Origin: JAEUHO01 sp046350655
GTDB taxonomy: Bacteria; Planctomycetota; PLA2; JAEUHO01
Assembly: GCA_046350655.1 (NCBI GenBank)
Contig: JAXMAB010000016.1
Location: forward strand, 1 to 60,844
DNA: 60,844 bases
Direction of reading: 5' to 3'
In this document: piece by piece, positions 25,257 to 34,293 of the stretch
Numbering within the stretch: the first letter of the stretch is position 1
Layout of the letters: each line of letters starts with the position of its first letter
Notes under the pieces: model-generated
Database searches by the model: none
The model's input: the letters and a program-made list of their open reading frames with translations, nothing else
Told to the model about the DNA's origin: nothing
Translations under genes and position numbers: made by a program

Positions 25257-28200
25257 CTACCGCCCCCGCGCGGCGCGCGCGCGCAGCGCGGCGAGGTGCG
25301 TCCGCACGTTCGTCGCGAACGGGTCGAGCGCGACCTGCCGGGCGTACGCTTCGATCGCGCCGGCGACGTCGCCCGCGAGCTCGCGCGCCGCGCCGAGACG
25401 GAACCACCGCTGGTCGTCGTCGGGCACGCTGGCGGCGTCGGCCTCGAGGACCGGCAGCGCGGCGGCGAGCAGCGCCGCGTCGGCCGTCACGCGCGCGAAC
25501 CCCGCGAGCGCGGCGCGCGCGGCGGCGGTCCGCACCGCGCGCGACGGGTCGGCGAGCGCGGCCCGCAGCCGCGCGTCCACGTCGGCCCCGCGGTACCCCG
25601 CGAGCGCGGTGAGCGCGGCGCGCCGGACGAGGGTGTCGGCGTCGTGGCTCGCGTCGAGCAGCGCCGTCCGCGCCGCCTCGCCGCTCCGCCCGAGCAGCCG
25701 CGCCGCGGACGCGCGCACGAGGCGCGGCGCGCCGCCGTCGTCCACCACCGTGCGCAGGAGCGCGTCGGCCCCGGCCGCGCCGACGCGGGCCGACGCGATC
25801 GCCGTCTGCCACGGGTGCGGGGCCGCGCCGGGCCACCACCGCGCGTACGCCGCGCGCAGGGCCTCGCCGTCGAGCGCCGGGACGCCCGTCGCCCCCGTCC
25901 CGGGCGCGTGGCACGTCGAACACGCGTCCGACGCGACGCGGTCGCCCGGGAGGACCGGGTGGGGCACGCCGATCGTGTGGTCGGCGACGCGGCCGTGCCC
26001 GCGCTCGATGGAGAGGAACGGGAGGTGGCACGCGACGCAGCCCGTGCCGCCGCCGCCCGCGCGGTGGTGCGCGTGGGCCGCGGCGTCGCGCACCACGTCG
26101 CCGTGGCACGCGCCGCACACCTCGCGCTCCTCGAACGCGGGCCGCAGGAGCGACCGCCGCGGGCTGCCGTGCGCCGCGTGGCACCGCGAGCACGTGAGGC
26201 CGCCCGCCTCCGCGCAGCGGCTCGTGCCGAACGGCAGCCCGTCGTAGACGAGCTCGAGGGGGCGGCCGTACGGGTCCACGCGCTCGGGGTCGAGCAGCAG
26301 CGTCGGGTCCACGTGCTCGAAGAGGTCCTCGCCCACGACCCCGTGCGGCGTGAGCCGCTCGCCCTCCACGTGGCACTGGGTGCAGGCCTGCACCTTCCCG
26401 GCGCGGTCGAGCGTCTCGAGCCTCGGGAGCGGCGCGCCGGTCTCGAGGCGGTCCCACGCCTCGGCGTGCGCGCGGCCGGGACCGTGGCACGCCTCGCAGT
26501 CGACGCCGAGCGCGCGCCACGTCGAGCGCGGCCCGGTCCCGTCGGGCCCCGCGGCGCGCGGCTCGCGGCCGCTGACGTGGCAGCCGGCGCACCGCGCGTC
26601 GAACGCGCGCACCGGCCCCGTCCAGAACGACGGGTCGCCGGGCGCGACGACCGGCGGCACGGTCGGGTCGGCGCCCGGCGCGCCGAAGAGGAGGTGCGTG
26701 TAGTCGAACCACGGCCCGTCGGGGAGCTCGCACATCGACGGCAGGACCTGCGCGCGCCCGTCCGGCAGCGTCGCCACCAGCATCCGGATGCGCCGCGCCC
26801 CCACCGTGTGCGTCAGCGCGAAGTCGCGCGGCGCGCCGTCCTCGGCGAGCGTCGTCGCGACGAGCCGTCCGCCGTCCCGGCGGAACGTCGTCGCGCCCGG
26901 CGGGTGCTCGACGCGCCCGCCCGCGGGCCCGACGGTCGGCACGCTGCCCTCGCCCGCGAGCGCCGTCGTCGTGGCGTGCGCCGACGCGCGCCACGCCTCG
27001 TAGGCCGCGCGGTGGCACCCCGCGCACCGCGCCGCGCCGACGTACTCGCCGCGGCGGGGCGCGGCCGCGGGCCCGACGGCCGCGTCGGGGGCCGGCGTCG
27101 CCGTCGCGAGCGGCCCGCCCGCCGCGGCGCGCGCGCGGGCGACGCGGCGGGCCCCTGCGGCGGACGGGACGTGCACGCCCGCGCGACGCACCTCCTCGAG
27201 GAGCGCCGCCGGCGCGATCACGGTCACGCGAGCCCGCAGGTCGGCGTCCACCCACGCGACCCGCGCGCCGTCGGGCGACGGCACGACGTCGAGCGCCGGC
27301 GCGCCCGTGGGCGCGAACCGCCCCACGGGGCGGCCGTCGGGCGCGAAGGACGCGAGGCCCGCTGCGCCGCGCCACGTCACGACGACCGCCGCCCCGTCCG
27401 GGGCGGCGCGGCGGTCCGCACGGGCGCGCCGGCCCCCCGATCGTCGCGAGGGCCGCGCCGTCGCGCGACCACACCCGCGCGGTGCGGTCCGCGCCGACGG
27501 TCACGAGCGCCTTCCCGTCCGGCGACCACCGCACCGACGCCACCGACGACGCGTGGCCCTCGAGCACGGCCAGGGCCCTCCCGTCGCGTGCCCACAGCCG
27601 CGCCGTGCGGTCGAGCGACGCCGTCGCGACGACATCGCCCGCGGGCGCGAACGCGACGTCGAGCACCGACGCGCGGTGGCCGCGCAGCGCGCCGGCCTCC
27701 CGCCCGGCGCCGTCGAGCAGCCGCACCACCGCCCCGTCCGTGCGGACCGCGAACCCGTCCCCCGCCGGCGCCGCGACCACGTCGACGAGCGCGCCGTCGT
27801 CCGGCGTGAACGCGACGTCGCCGCCCGCGACGTCGGCCGGGGCGACGCGCACGGCGCCGCCGCGCGCGAACGCGACCACGCGACGGCCGCCGTCGGCCCA
27901 CGCCGCGACGTCGACGCCGCCCTCGGCGCCGAACGTGCGCCGCACCGCGCCGTCCGAGCTGTCCGGGCCGCCCGGGCCGTACAGCCGCGCGCGCCGGTCG
28001 AGCGCCGTCACGAGCACGCGGTCGCCCGCGCACGCGACCGCGGTGACCGCGTCGTCGGCCCCGCGCAGGACCCCGAGCGGCCGGCCGTCGCCGCCGAACA
28101 CGCGCGCCGTCCCGTCCGCGCCGCCGACGACGACGCGGCCGTCCGGGCCGAACGCGCCGCACGCGAGGCCCGCGTCGCCGCCGCGCGCGCGCCACCGCTC

Positions 28201-28641
28201 GCGCCCGTCGGCGTCGAGCACGACGACGTTGCCGTCGCGCGTCGTGCAGAGCACCGAGGCGCCGTCGGGCGACCAGACGACGGCGGTCGCGCCCTCGACG
28301 GGCGGCGGCGGCGGCCGGCGGGCGCGCAGGAGGTCCGCGAGCGTCCCCATCGTCTCCGGGGTCACCGCGACCGTCAGCGCCTCGCGCGCGAGCTCGATCG
28401 CTTCGTCGCCCTCCGCGGCGAGCGCGTCCGCGACCAGGGCGCGCGCTTCCGAGGCCCGCGCCTGCTCGACGAGCGACGCGACCTCGGCCGCGTCCGGCGT
28501 CCGCACGGGGCCGAAGCCCGACCCGACCCGCTCCCGCCGGGTGAGCCGGAGCGCGCCGAGCGTCGCCGCGACCGCCACCGCCGCGACGAGGCCCGCGCGC
28601 ACGAGCCGCCGACAGAGCGCCGTGGGGTCGGGCGACGACAT
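25257..28641 (-). CDS. Membrane-anchored WD40 propeller fused to an octaheme cytochrome c with HEAT/TPR tail (one-base frameshift)
   Basis: From ATG 28641 a membrane anchor (GLVAAVAVAATLGALRL) leads into WD40 blades (WSPDGASVLCTT; FAPAGDVVATASLDRTARLW; WSPDGKALVTVGADRTARVW). The frame breaks at the C6 run 27433-27438; removing one base continues the propeller (APDGAAVVVTWRG; FAPDGRPVGRF). Then come eight CxxCH heme sites (CAGCH twice, CEACH, CTQCH, CSRCH, CGACH, CVACH, CSTCH) in a cytochrome c554-like setting (HRAAYEAWRASAH). The C-terminus has HEAT-like helices and a TPR-like pair. Probably an exported electron carrier or reductase; donor and acceptor unknown. Joined size is about 1127 residues. 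It looks leaderless. Confidence 0.88.
27348..27361 (+). repeat. Dispersed element, copy 13 (coding)
   Basis: GGACGCGAGGCCCG within the cytochrome gene, near the propeller blade that follows the frameshift. Confidence 0.65.
28161..28172 (+). repeat. Dispersed element, copy 14 (partial, coding)
   Basis: ACGCGAGGCCCG inside the WD40 region; a partial match. Confidence 0.4.
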
Positions 28642-28647
28642 GCCGCG

Positions 28648-28675
28648 ATTGTCGCCGCGTCCGCCGCGACCGCAA
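28648..28675 (-). promoter_or_regulatory. Promoter candidate for the cytochrome gene: TTGCGG-16-GACAAT
   Basis: On the minus strand TTGCGG (28675-28670) and GACAAT (28653-28648) are 16 bp apart. GACAAT ends 6 nt before ATG 28641, and there is no Shine-Dalgarno sequence, so transcription should start at or next to the ATG. Confidence 0.6.
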
Positions 28676-28768
28676 TCGACGCCGGCCCGCGGGCGCGGCT
28701 CGGCGCCGGCGGATCCCGGACGGCATCCGTCCCGAACGGGGCCGCGGCCTCGCGACCCGACGGGTCGG

Positions 28769-29731
28769 TCAGCGGCGCCGTTCCTGCGGGCTCGACCAGT
28801 ACGCCTTCACGGACACCGCGGGGTCGTCCGCGCCGTCGGTGATGCGCTCGCCGATCGCCGCGTCGGTGAGGTCGGGCTTCGCGTCGGCCCGGCCGAACCA
28901 GAACTTGTCGAGCCGCACCTTCTCCATCGGCGTCTTCGGCCCCGAGGGCCGCGACAACGTGACGGTGGCGCCGCCCTCGAGGTTGCACTTCGTGAGCACG
29001 AGCTTCGAGAAGCTCCCCTCGGGCCCCTGCTGGAACACGAGGCTGCCCGAGACGTCGCACCCGTCGACGAGCAGGTCCGTGAAGCCCGTCGCGGTGAACG
29101 TGCCGCTGACCGTGGACGCGCGCAGCGTCGCCGCCGACGCGCCCTTCAGCGTGAAGCTCGACAGCTTGCACCCGCGCAGCGCGACCTCGGGCGGGCGACC
29201 CTTGTCGGCCACGCACGTGACGCTCGCGGGCGGGAGCGTCGTGCTCATGATCCGCGCGAACCCGCGCGCGATCCGCACGTCGAACGCGCCGCTCCACGTC
29301 GTGTTCTCGACCGTGAGCTCGCCCTCGAACGCGGCGCCCTCCGGGTGCACGAACGTGCAGCCCGAGAGCGTCGCGCCGTTCAGGTGGAAGCCGTTCTCGG
29401 GCGCGACCGTCGGGCTGAAGTCGATGCCGTCGAACGTGACCTTCCCGTCGTCGCCGCCGAGCGCGCGCAGGCCGCCCTTCACCTCGAGGCTCGCGCCGTT
29501 CTTCCCGACGACGTGGACGCCCTCCTCGAGCTTGAGGAGCGCGCCCGCGGCCAGCACCTGCTTGCCGTCGACGACGTACCGCTTCCCGTCGGCCTTCAGC
29601 GAGAGCCGGCCCGTGAGCGGCAGCGGCACCTCGGTGTCGGCGGCGGCGGGGCGAGCGGGCGCGGCCGCCACGCCGACGAGGGTCGCGAGCGCCAGGCGTC
29701 GGAGCAGCACGGACCGCGCGGGCGCCGACAT
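28769..29731 (-). CDS. Secreted beta-helix-like protein, unknown function
   Basis: 320 residues from ATG 29731. Signal peptide (LLRRLALATLVGVAAAPARPAAA). The mature part consists of short alternating strands with periodic Asn/Gly/Ser/Thr (VTFDGIDFSPTVAPENGF; LTKCNLEGGATVTLSR), suggesting a parallel beta-helix or stacked-repeat fold, akin in style to the beta-helix protein at the right end of the window. No catalytic motif. It follows the 190-residue hypothetical gene on the same strand, separated by an inverted pair of dispersed elements, so they are probably not cotranscribed. Confidence 0.85.
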   Translation of the reverse strand: MSAPARSVLLRRLALATLVGVAAAPARPAAADTEVPLPLTGRLSLKADGKRYVVDGKQVLAAGALLKLEEGVHVVGKNGASLEVKGGLRALGGDDGKVTFDGIDFSPTVAPENGFHLNGATLSGCTFVHPEGAAFEGELTVENTTWSGAFDVRIARGFARIMSTTLPPASVTCVADKGRPPEVALRGCKLSSFTLKGASAATLRASTVSGTFTATGFTDLLVDGCDVSGSLVFQQGPEGSFSKLVLTKCNLEGGATVTLSRPSGPKTPMEKVRLDKFWFGRADAKPDLTDAAIGERITDGADDPAVSVKAYWSSPQERRR

Positions 29732-29757
29732 CGCCGGACTCCTTCGGGGACGGCGTC

Positions 29758-29763
29758 ATCGTA
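29758..29763 (-). promoter_or_regulatory. Putative -10 box TACGAT for the beta-helix-like gene
   Basis: TACGAT on the minus strand, 26 nt before ATG 29731. Confidence 0.45.
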
Positions 29764-29797
29764 CGCCGCGGAGGTCGGAGCGCGCCGTCGGGGTCCC

Positions 29798-29814
29798 GGG
29801 GACGCGAGGCCCGG
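29798..29814 (+). repeat. Dispersed element, copy 15 (left arm of pair)
   Basis: GGGGACGCGAGGCCCGG, pairing with copy 16 across about 40 nt, with one mismatched or bulged base. Confidence 0.85.
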
Positions 29815-29852
29815 TGGCCGGCGCGGCGCGGGCCGCGCGTCGGTGCGGGCCG

Positions 29853-29870
29853 CCGGGCCTCGCGTACCCG
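29853..29870 (-). repeat. Dispersed element, copy 16 (right arm of pair)
   Basis: CCGGGCCTCGCGTACCCG. The arm differs from copy 15 only at the outer GGGG/GGGT position. Confidence 0.85.
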
Positions 29871-29916
29871 CGCGCGCGACCGCGCCGGACGGCCGCACCC
29901 GTCGACGGGCGTCGCC

Positions 29917-30489
29917 CTACGGCGTACCGCGCTTCCGGGACGCCTTGCCGCCCTTGCGCGCGCCCGCCGCGCGGGGGGCCGCCCCGTCGTCCGCGGTCGC
30001 GGCGCCGTCCGCGGTGGCGGCCTCCTCGGCGGGCGCCGCGCCCTCCCCCGTGCCGAGGCCCGCGAGGGCCTGGCCCATCGCGTCGAACCCCTGCGACAGC
30101 GCGGCGCCGAGGCCTTCGGCCATCTGCTTCACCATCCCCTCGAGGTCGACGCCGAGCAGGCGGTTCATGCTCGCGCCCATGTCCACCTTCCATGTCCCGT
30201 CCGGCCGCGAGAGGACCACGGGCAACGACGGCGGGGCATCGCGTCCGGGCGCGGCGGTGATCGTGGCAACGGTGACGACGTTGGCGCCGTCGGCCTCGGC
30301 GGGCCCGAGCGTGTAGGCGCCGGTCGACTCGTGCATCGTGCGGAAGTCGATCGTCTCGCCCTCGCGCACGTGGAGCAGCGCGCGAGCGGCGGGTTCGTCG
30401 CCGGCCTTCACCGCGTCGAGGAAACGGACGGCGACGGCGCGGGCGGCGACGAGGTCGGCCGCGGTCGGCGGGCGGGGCGTGGCGGGCAT
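29917..30489 (-). CDS. Hypothetical protein, small alpha+beta domain with acidic/basic tail
   Basis: 190 residues from ATG 30489. Residues about 14-105 (DLVAARAVAVRFLDAVKAGDEPAARALL, read as two helices, then LPVVLSRPDGTWKVDMG) resemble DUF4878/NTF2-like lipoprotein domains, but there is no signal peptide. The C-terminal 60 residues are low complexity, ending in Lys/Arg (ARKGGKASRKRG). Function unknown. Probably a single-gene unit with TACCTT 42 nt upstream. Confidence 0.8.
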   Translation of the reverse strand: MPATPRPPTAADLVAARAVAVRFLDAVKAGDEPAARALLHVREGETIDFRTMHESTGAYTLGPAEADGANVVTVATITAAPGRDAPPSLPVVLSRPDGTWKVDMGASMNRLLGVDLEGMVKQMAEGLGAALSQGFDAMGQALAGLGTGEGAAPAEEAATADGAATADDGAAPRAAGARKGGKASRKRGTP

Positions 30490-30531
30490 GGCGGGACTCC
30501 GCGGACGTCGGGCGGTGCGCCCGCGTTTCGG

Positions 30532-30537
30532 AAGGTA
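30532..30537 (-). promoter_or_regulatory. Putative -10 box TACCTT for the 190-residue hypothetical gene
   Basis: GGGTACCTTCC on the minus strand, 42 nt before ATG 30489. Confidence 0.45.
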
Positions 30538-30640
30538 CCCCGTCGAGGCTCGGCGCGCCGACGGCGGCGAGGATCGTCGACCCGGTACCGTGTGCGCATC
30601 GAAACGGTCGTGCGCGCGAGGCACGCTGTCATGCCGACCG

Positions 30641-30658
30641 AAGATAAGAGGCATCTTA
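30641..30658 (+). promoter_or_regulatory. AT-rich inverted repeat, possible operator or leader hairpin
   Basis: AAGATAAGAGGCATCTTA holds two alternative 5-bp stems, TAAGA/TCTTA and AAGAT/ATCTT, and is followed by GTTACC. Strikingly AT-rich for this DNA; regulator unknown. Confidence 0.4.
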
Positions 30659-30957
30659 GTTACCAACGGGCACCGAGCGGGAACGGTGCGGCGGGCGCCG
30701 CCGGCGGCGGTGTCGCCGCCGGATCGGCGTGGCTCACGCGAACCGCGACCGCGTAACCCATGAAGCCGTCTCCACTTCCGACCGTGGCCACGGCCCGAGC
30801 ACGCGGGCTTCCGCCCAGGACGCCGTCGCCGACCGTGGAGCGGGCGCCTCGGGCCCCGCGTTTGCCGTGTCGGAGCGGGCCCCCTTCGTATCCCGAAGAG
30901 GGCCCCCGGGCCGCGCCGAACGGGCGCCCCCCGGCGTCCGCGTTCGCGGGGGGTGCC

Positions 30958-31818
30958 ATGTCCACGCGCATCGGTTCGGGGTCGGCGGTTCGGTGGTTGC
31001 TCGCGGCGGCGTTCGCCGGCACCGGCGTCCTCTGCGTGACCGACGGCCTCGCCGCGGCGCGCGGCCACCGCCCGCTCGGTCGGCTCGCGGTGGCCGACGC
31101 CGACGCGATGCCCCGGTTCGATCCCGACGACTACGAGTCGCGGGGCGGCCACGGCGGCGGCGGCATGGGCGGCGGCGGGATGGGAATGGGTGGCGGAGGG
31201 GGCGGCGGCGGCGACAGCGGCGGATCCGGCGGCGGGTCCGGCGGTGGCGACTCGGGCGGGTCGTCGGGCGGGTCGTCGGGCGGCAGCTCGGGCGGGTCGT
31301 CGGGCGGATCCTCCGGCGGCGACTCCGGCGGGTCGTCCGGCGGGTCCTCCACGCCGCCGCCCGCGGCCTCGCCGCCCCCGCCGCCGCCTCCGCCCACGAC
31401 CCCGAACACGCCGCCCGGCACGAAGCCGCCGACCACGCAGGCCGGCGACTCGCCGAGCAAGTCGTCCGCGACGTCGTCGAAGTCGGCGAAGGTCCGCGCG
31501 GCCTGGATGTTGGCGCAGGTGAAGGAGCGGTGGGCGACCACCCTCGGCCTGCTGTACGACCGCGAGCTCTCGGGCTGGCTCGACGACGCGCTCCTGACGT
31601 CGCGTCGTCGCGCGTCGACCGCCGGCCCTTCGTTCGTCGTCGCGACGGCGGACGCGGACGCGCCGGCCACCGCGACGCCGGTGCCCCCCGCCCCGACGCC
31701 CGCGCCGCCGGGCGCGGCGCCGACGCCGCCCGCGCCCCCCGCGCCGACCGCGCCCGCCGCGCCCGCGCCGACCGGTCCGGACGCGCCGCCCGCGCCGCCG
31801 GTCGCGGCGACGAAGTAA
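30958..31818 (+). CDS. Secreted Gly/Ser-rich and Pro-rich protein, unknown function
   Basis: 286 residues from ATG 30958, preceded by a G-rich ribosome site. An in-frame start at 30760 is possible but would bury the signal peptide (VRWLLAAAFAGTGVLCVTDG). The mature part has a Gly-Met-Ser repeat region (GGGG, SGGSSGGSS units, about residues 65-135), a Pro/Thr-rich linker, a compact helical segment (AAWMLAQVKERWATTLGLLYD, read as one helix of 20 plus D) and a Pro/Ala tail. This resembles cell-surface or matrix proteins, but no family is recognised. Confidence 0.75.
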   Translation: MSTRIGSGSAVRWLLAAAFAGTGVLCVTDGLAAARGHRPLGRLAVADADAMPRFDPDDYESRGGHGGGGMGGGGMGMGGGGGGGGDSGGSGGGSGGGDSGGSSGGSSGGSSGGSSGGSSGGDSGGSSGGSSTPPPAASPPPPPPPPTTPNTPPGTKPPTTQAGDSPSKSSATSSKSAKVRAAWMLAQVKERWATTLGLLYDRELSGWLDDALLTSRRRASTAGPSFVVATADADAPATATPVPPAPTPAPPGAAPTPPAPPAPTAPAAPAPTGPDAPPAPPVAATK

Positions 31819-31920
31819 CCGCGGCGGCGGCCCCGCGCGCAGGATCCCGCCGACGTCGGCGGGGCCCCTCGTAACGCCCGCCGCCTCGCGACGCCCGCCT
31901 CGACGAGGGACCCTCCCACC

Positions 31921-33537
31921 GTGGCCCGCACCCGCCCCCTGCCGCTCGCCCTCCTCTTCCTCGTGAGCGTGGTCGCCGGACCCCGCGGGTTCACGGACGA
32001 CGTCCGCGGGACCGAGCCGGGTGGTCCTCCGCCGCCCGCCCCGCCGGCCGACGGCCCGCTCGGCGCGCCGAAGCCGGCGCCCCAGGACGCGCCGGTGCCG
32101 CCGCCCGCGGACCCCGGGAAGCCCGCCCCCGCGCCCGACGGGAAACCGGCGCCCGACGCGAAACCCGGCCCCGACGGGAAGCCGAGCGACCTCCCCAAGA
32201 TCCCCCCGCCGACGTCGCGGTTCTTCCTCGACGAGGGCGTGGACTCGCTCGCGGCGAAGATGGCGAAGTATCCCGACGACCTCGAGCTCGGGTTCGCCTG
32301 GGAGGACGCGATGACGCGGGCCGGGCGCCGCAACGAGGCGCTCGTGCTCGTGACGAAGCGCAAGGAGGACAAGCCCAACGACGCCGCGTCGCTCGTGTTG
32401 TGGGCCCGGCTCAAGGGCGGGAACGAGGGCCGCGACGCCATCGCCGCGGCCGTGAAGCTCGTGACCCCGATCCCGGAGGCGCGCCAGGCGCTCTCGGAGA
32501 TCGAGGAGCTCGAGGGTCGCTTCCCGACCGCGAAGGCCGCCGTGGACCTCCTGCTCAAGGAGCGCGGCACGCCCCGCGACTACGTCTGGGCCGGGTTCGT
32601 GCGCGAGCGGGCGGGCGACCGCGCCGGCGCGCTCGACGCCTACGCGAAGGCCATCGCCCTCGACCCGCTCCTCCACGTGGCGAAGGTCGGCAAGGCGCTC
32701 GTCCTCGTGGCCGACGGCAAGCCGAAGGACGCGGTCGCGTTCCTCGAGGGCGACCCCAAGCCGCCGAGCACGGAGCCGCTCTGGCCGATCGCGCTCGCGG
32801 TCGCGCGCCGCGCGTGCGACCAGGTCGCGGCCGCGCGCGAGGCGCTCGCCCAGGCCGTGAAGGTCGCGGCCGCCGACCGCCGCGCGCTGCTCGGCGTCGT
32901 CTCGACCGCGATCCGGCTGAAGCTCGCGTTCGCCGTCCAGACCGCCGTCGACGACGCGCTCGCGAAGGCCCCCGAGGACCCGGACTGGCTCGCCGCCAAG
33001 GCGGTGCTCCTGCTCGAAGCGCAGTCGTGGCCCGCGGCGCTCGCCGCGCTGGCGGAGGCGTCGCGGCTCCTGCCGAAGGACGCGCGCCTGCGTTTCCTCG
33101 CGGGCGTCGCCGAGCTGCGCTCGAACCACAACGACAAGGCGCTGGCGCACTTCAAGGCCGCCGCGAACCTCGCGCCCGACGTCGCGCTGTACGCCCTCGG
33201 CGTCGCGCACGTGATGGACCGCAAGGGCGCCAAGGACGTCCTCGCGGCGTGGCGCCGGGTCTCGGAGCTCGACCCCAAGGACCCCGAGCCGCACACCTGC
33301 GCCGCGCTCTGGCTGTACGCCAAGGGCCGTCCCGAGGAGGCCGCGGCCGAGCTCGAGACGGCGATCAAGCTCGCCCCCACCGATCCGCTCCTGCGGTACT
33401 ACCTCGCGATCCTGCACGGCGATCGCCTCGGCATGCTCGGCCTCGCCCTCGACGACCTGCGCGAGTACAAGCGCCTCGGCGGCACCGACGAGAACGCCCT
33501 CGCATGGCTCGAGGCCCTCGAGGCCATGGGCCGCTGA
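31921..33537 (+). CDS. Secreted tetratricopeptide-repeat protein
   Basis: 538 residues from GTG 31921. Signal peptide (LPLALLFLVSVVAG), then a Pro/Lys/Asp linker with PDGKP-type repeats to about residue 95. TPR units fill the rest (AGDRAGALDAYAKAIALDP; LAHFKAAANLAPDVALYALG; EEAAAELETAIKLAPTDP). TPR arrays bind protein partners, so this is probably an extracytoplasmic scaffold. It follows the Gly/Ser-rich protein gene on the same strand by about 100 bp and could be cotranscribed. Confidence 0.9.
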   Translation: MARTRPLPLALLFLVSVVAGPRGFTDDVRGTEPGGPPPPAPPADGPLGAPKPAPQDAPVPPPADPGKPAPAPDGKPAPDAKPGPDGKPSDLPKIPPPTSRFFLDEGVDSLAAKMAKYPDDLELGFAWEDAMTRAGRRNEALVLVTKRKEDKPNDAASLVLWARLKGGNEGRDAIAAAVKLVTPIPEARQALSEIEELEGRFPTAKAAVDLLLKERGTPRDYVWAGFVRERAGDRAGALDAYAKAIALDPLLHVAKVGKALVLVADGKPKDAVAFLEGDPKPPSTEPLWPIALAVARRACDQVAAAREALAQAVKVAAADRRALLGVVSTAIRLKLAFAVQTAVDDALAKAPEDPDWLAAKAVLLLEAQSWPAALAALAEASRLLPKDARLRFLAGVAELRSNHNDKALAHFKAAANLAPDVALYALGVAHVMDRKGAKDVLAAWRRVSELDPKDPEPHTCAALWLYAKGRPEEAAAELETAIKLAPTDPLLRYYLAILHGDRLGMLGLALDDLREYKRLGGTDENALAWLEALEAMGR

Positions 33538-33566
33538 TCCCGGGCCCGCGGCCGGCGACCCTCGCC

Positions 33567-33579
33567 GACGCGAGGCCCG
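33567..33579 (+). repeat. Dispersed element, copy 17 (left arm of pair)
   Basis: GACGCGAGGCCCG, pairing with copy 18, 30 nt after the TPR gene stop. Confidence 0.85.
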
Positions 33580-33595
33580 CTCGCCCGCGGGCCGC

Positions 33596-33613
33596 CGGGC
33601 CTCGCGGTCCGGG
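33596..33613 (-). repeat. Dispersed element, copy 18 (right arm of pair)
   Basis: CGGGCCTCGCGGTCCGGG. It pairs with copy 17 with one bulged base and a 16-nt loop: a plausible terminator between same-strand genes. Confidence 0.85.
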
Positions 33614-33731
33614 CCCGGGGTCGAGCGTCGGGTGTCACGGGCCGCCCACGGCGCGTTACGCGCGGCGGCTCCGGCGGGGCCGTCCGTCTCCCGGACGCGA
33701 CGGTTCGGGGCGTGTCGCCGAGGAACGGCGG

Positions 33732-34214
33732 TTGCGAGACGGGCGGCATGCGCTTCCGATCCTCGTCTCCGACGTCGCCCCCGCGCCGGGGATCGCCGTG
33801 ATCGGCGACCGCCGGGCCTCGCGTCCCCCGGGCGCGGCCCCGCGACCCGGGGTCGTGGTCGAACGCCTCGCGATCCGCCCGCGCGGCGACCCGAGGTGGG
33901 TCGATCTCGTGCCCCGCGACCCGCCCGGCGCCGCGCCGGTCGCGACGCTCCCCGCGGACGGCGGCCGCGTGTGGCTCGACGCGGTGCGCGTCCCGGGCCC
34001 GTACGGGGGCACGATCTACGCGTCGGAGTTCGACCCGGCGGCGCAGCGCAGCCGGGTGCGCCGATGGAGCCCGCGCGCCGACGGCGCGCACGTCGTGCAG
34101 GACGTGCTGGTCGGCGCCGCCGGCGACGTGTTGTGGTGGCTCCAAGTGCGCGACGGCGCGCTGCGGGTGCGCGAGATCGGCCGCGGGACGAGCTACGTCG
34201 TGTTCGGCGCGTGA
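33732..34214 (+). CDS. Hypothetical protein, beta-rich
   Basis: 160 residues from TTG 33732, chosen because GAGGA lies at suitable spacing upstream and no ATG or GTG is available. Coding character is clear from about residue 8 (LPILVSDVAPAPGIAVIGD), with beta-strand-like segments later (VWLDAVRVPGPYGGTIYASEF; GDVLWWLQVRDGALRVREIG, each with flanks). No family recognised, no signal peptide. A dispersed element is read through near residue 28-34 (DRRASRPPG), possibly an insertion into the gene or a sign that the N-terminus is misplaced. Confidence 0.65.
   Translation: MRDGRHALPILVSDVAPAPGIAVIGDRRASRPPGAAPRPGVVVERLAIRPRGDPRWVDLVPRDPPGAAPVATLPADGGRVWLDAVRVPGPYGGTIYASEFDPAAQRSRVRRWSPRADGAHVVQDVLVGAAGDVLWWLQVRDGALRVREIGRGTSYVVFGA
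33813..33832 (-). repeat. Dispersed element, copy 19 (coding)
   Basis: CGGGCCTCGCGTCCCCCGGG inside the 160-residue hypothetical gene. Confidence 0.7.
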
Positions 34215-34281
34215 GCGGCGCGCGCGGGGGCGGCCGCCGGCCCGACGCCCCCGTCCCGGCGCGGGCCCCTCGCGGGACGGC

Positions 34282-34287
34282 TACCGT
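34282..34287 (+). promoter_or_regulatory. Putative -10 box TACCGT for doxX-like gene (leaderless spacing)
   Basis: TACCGT ends 6 nt before ATG 34294, and there is no Shine-Dalgarno sequence in between. Confidence 0.55.
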
Positions 34288-34293
34288 CGGGGC

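Larger units (their letters stand above)
30490..30957. other. 468-bp intergenic region with an AT-rich hairpin island
   Basis: Divergent region between the 190-residue hypothetical gene and the Gly/Ser-rich protein gene. It contains TACCTT (minus, 30532-30537), a TACCGT reading on the plus strand near 30588, and at 30641-30666 the most AT-rich patch of the area, which can form AAGAT/ATCTT or TAAGA/TCTTA hairpins. About 290 nt separates this patch from the next start. I see no convincing small gene. Confidence 0.55.

Noticed and set aside
31190..31340. Tandem DNA repeat or minisatellite in the Gly/Ser-rich gene
   Set aside because: The repetitiveness follows from GGC/TCG/TCC codons for Gly and Ser in imperfect units within a clear secreted protein. 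There is no regular nucleotide period.
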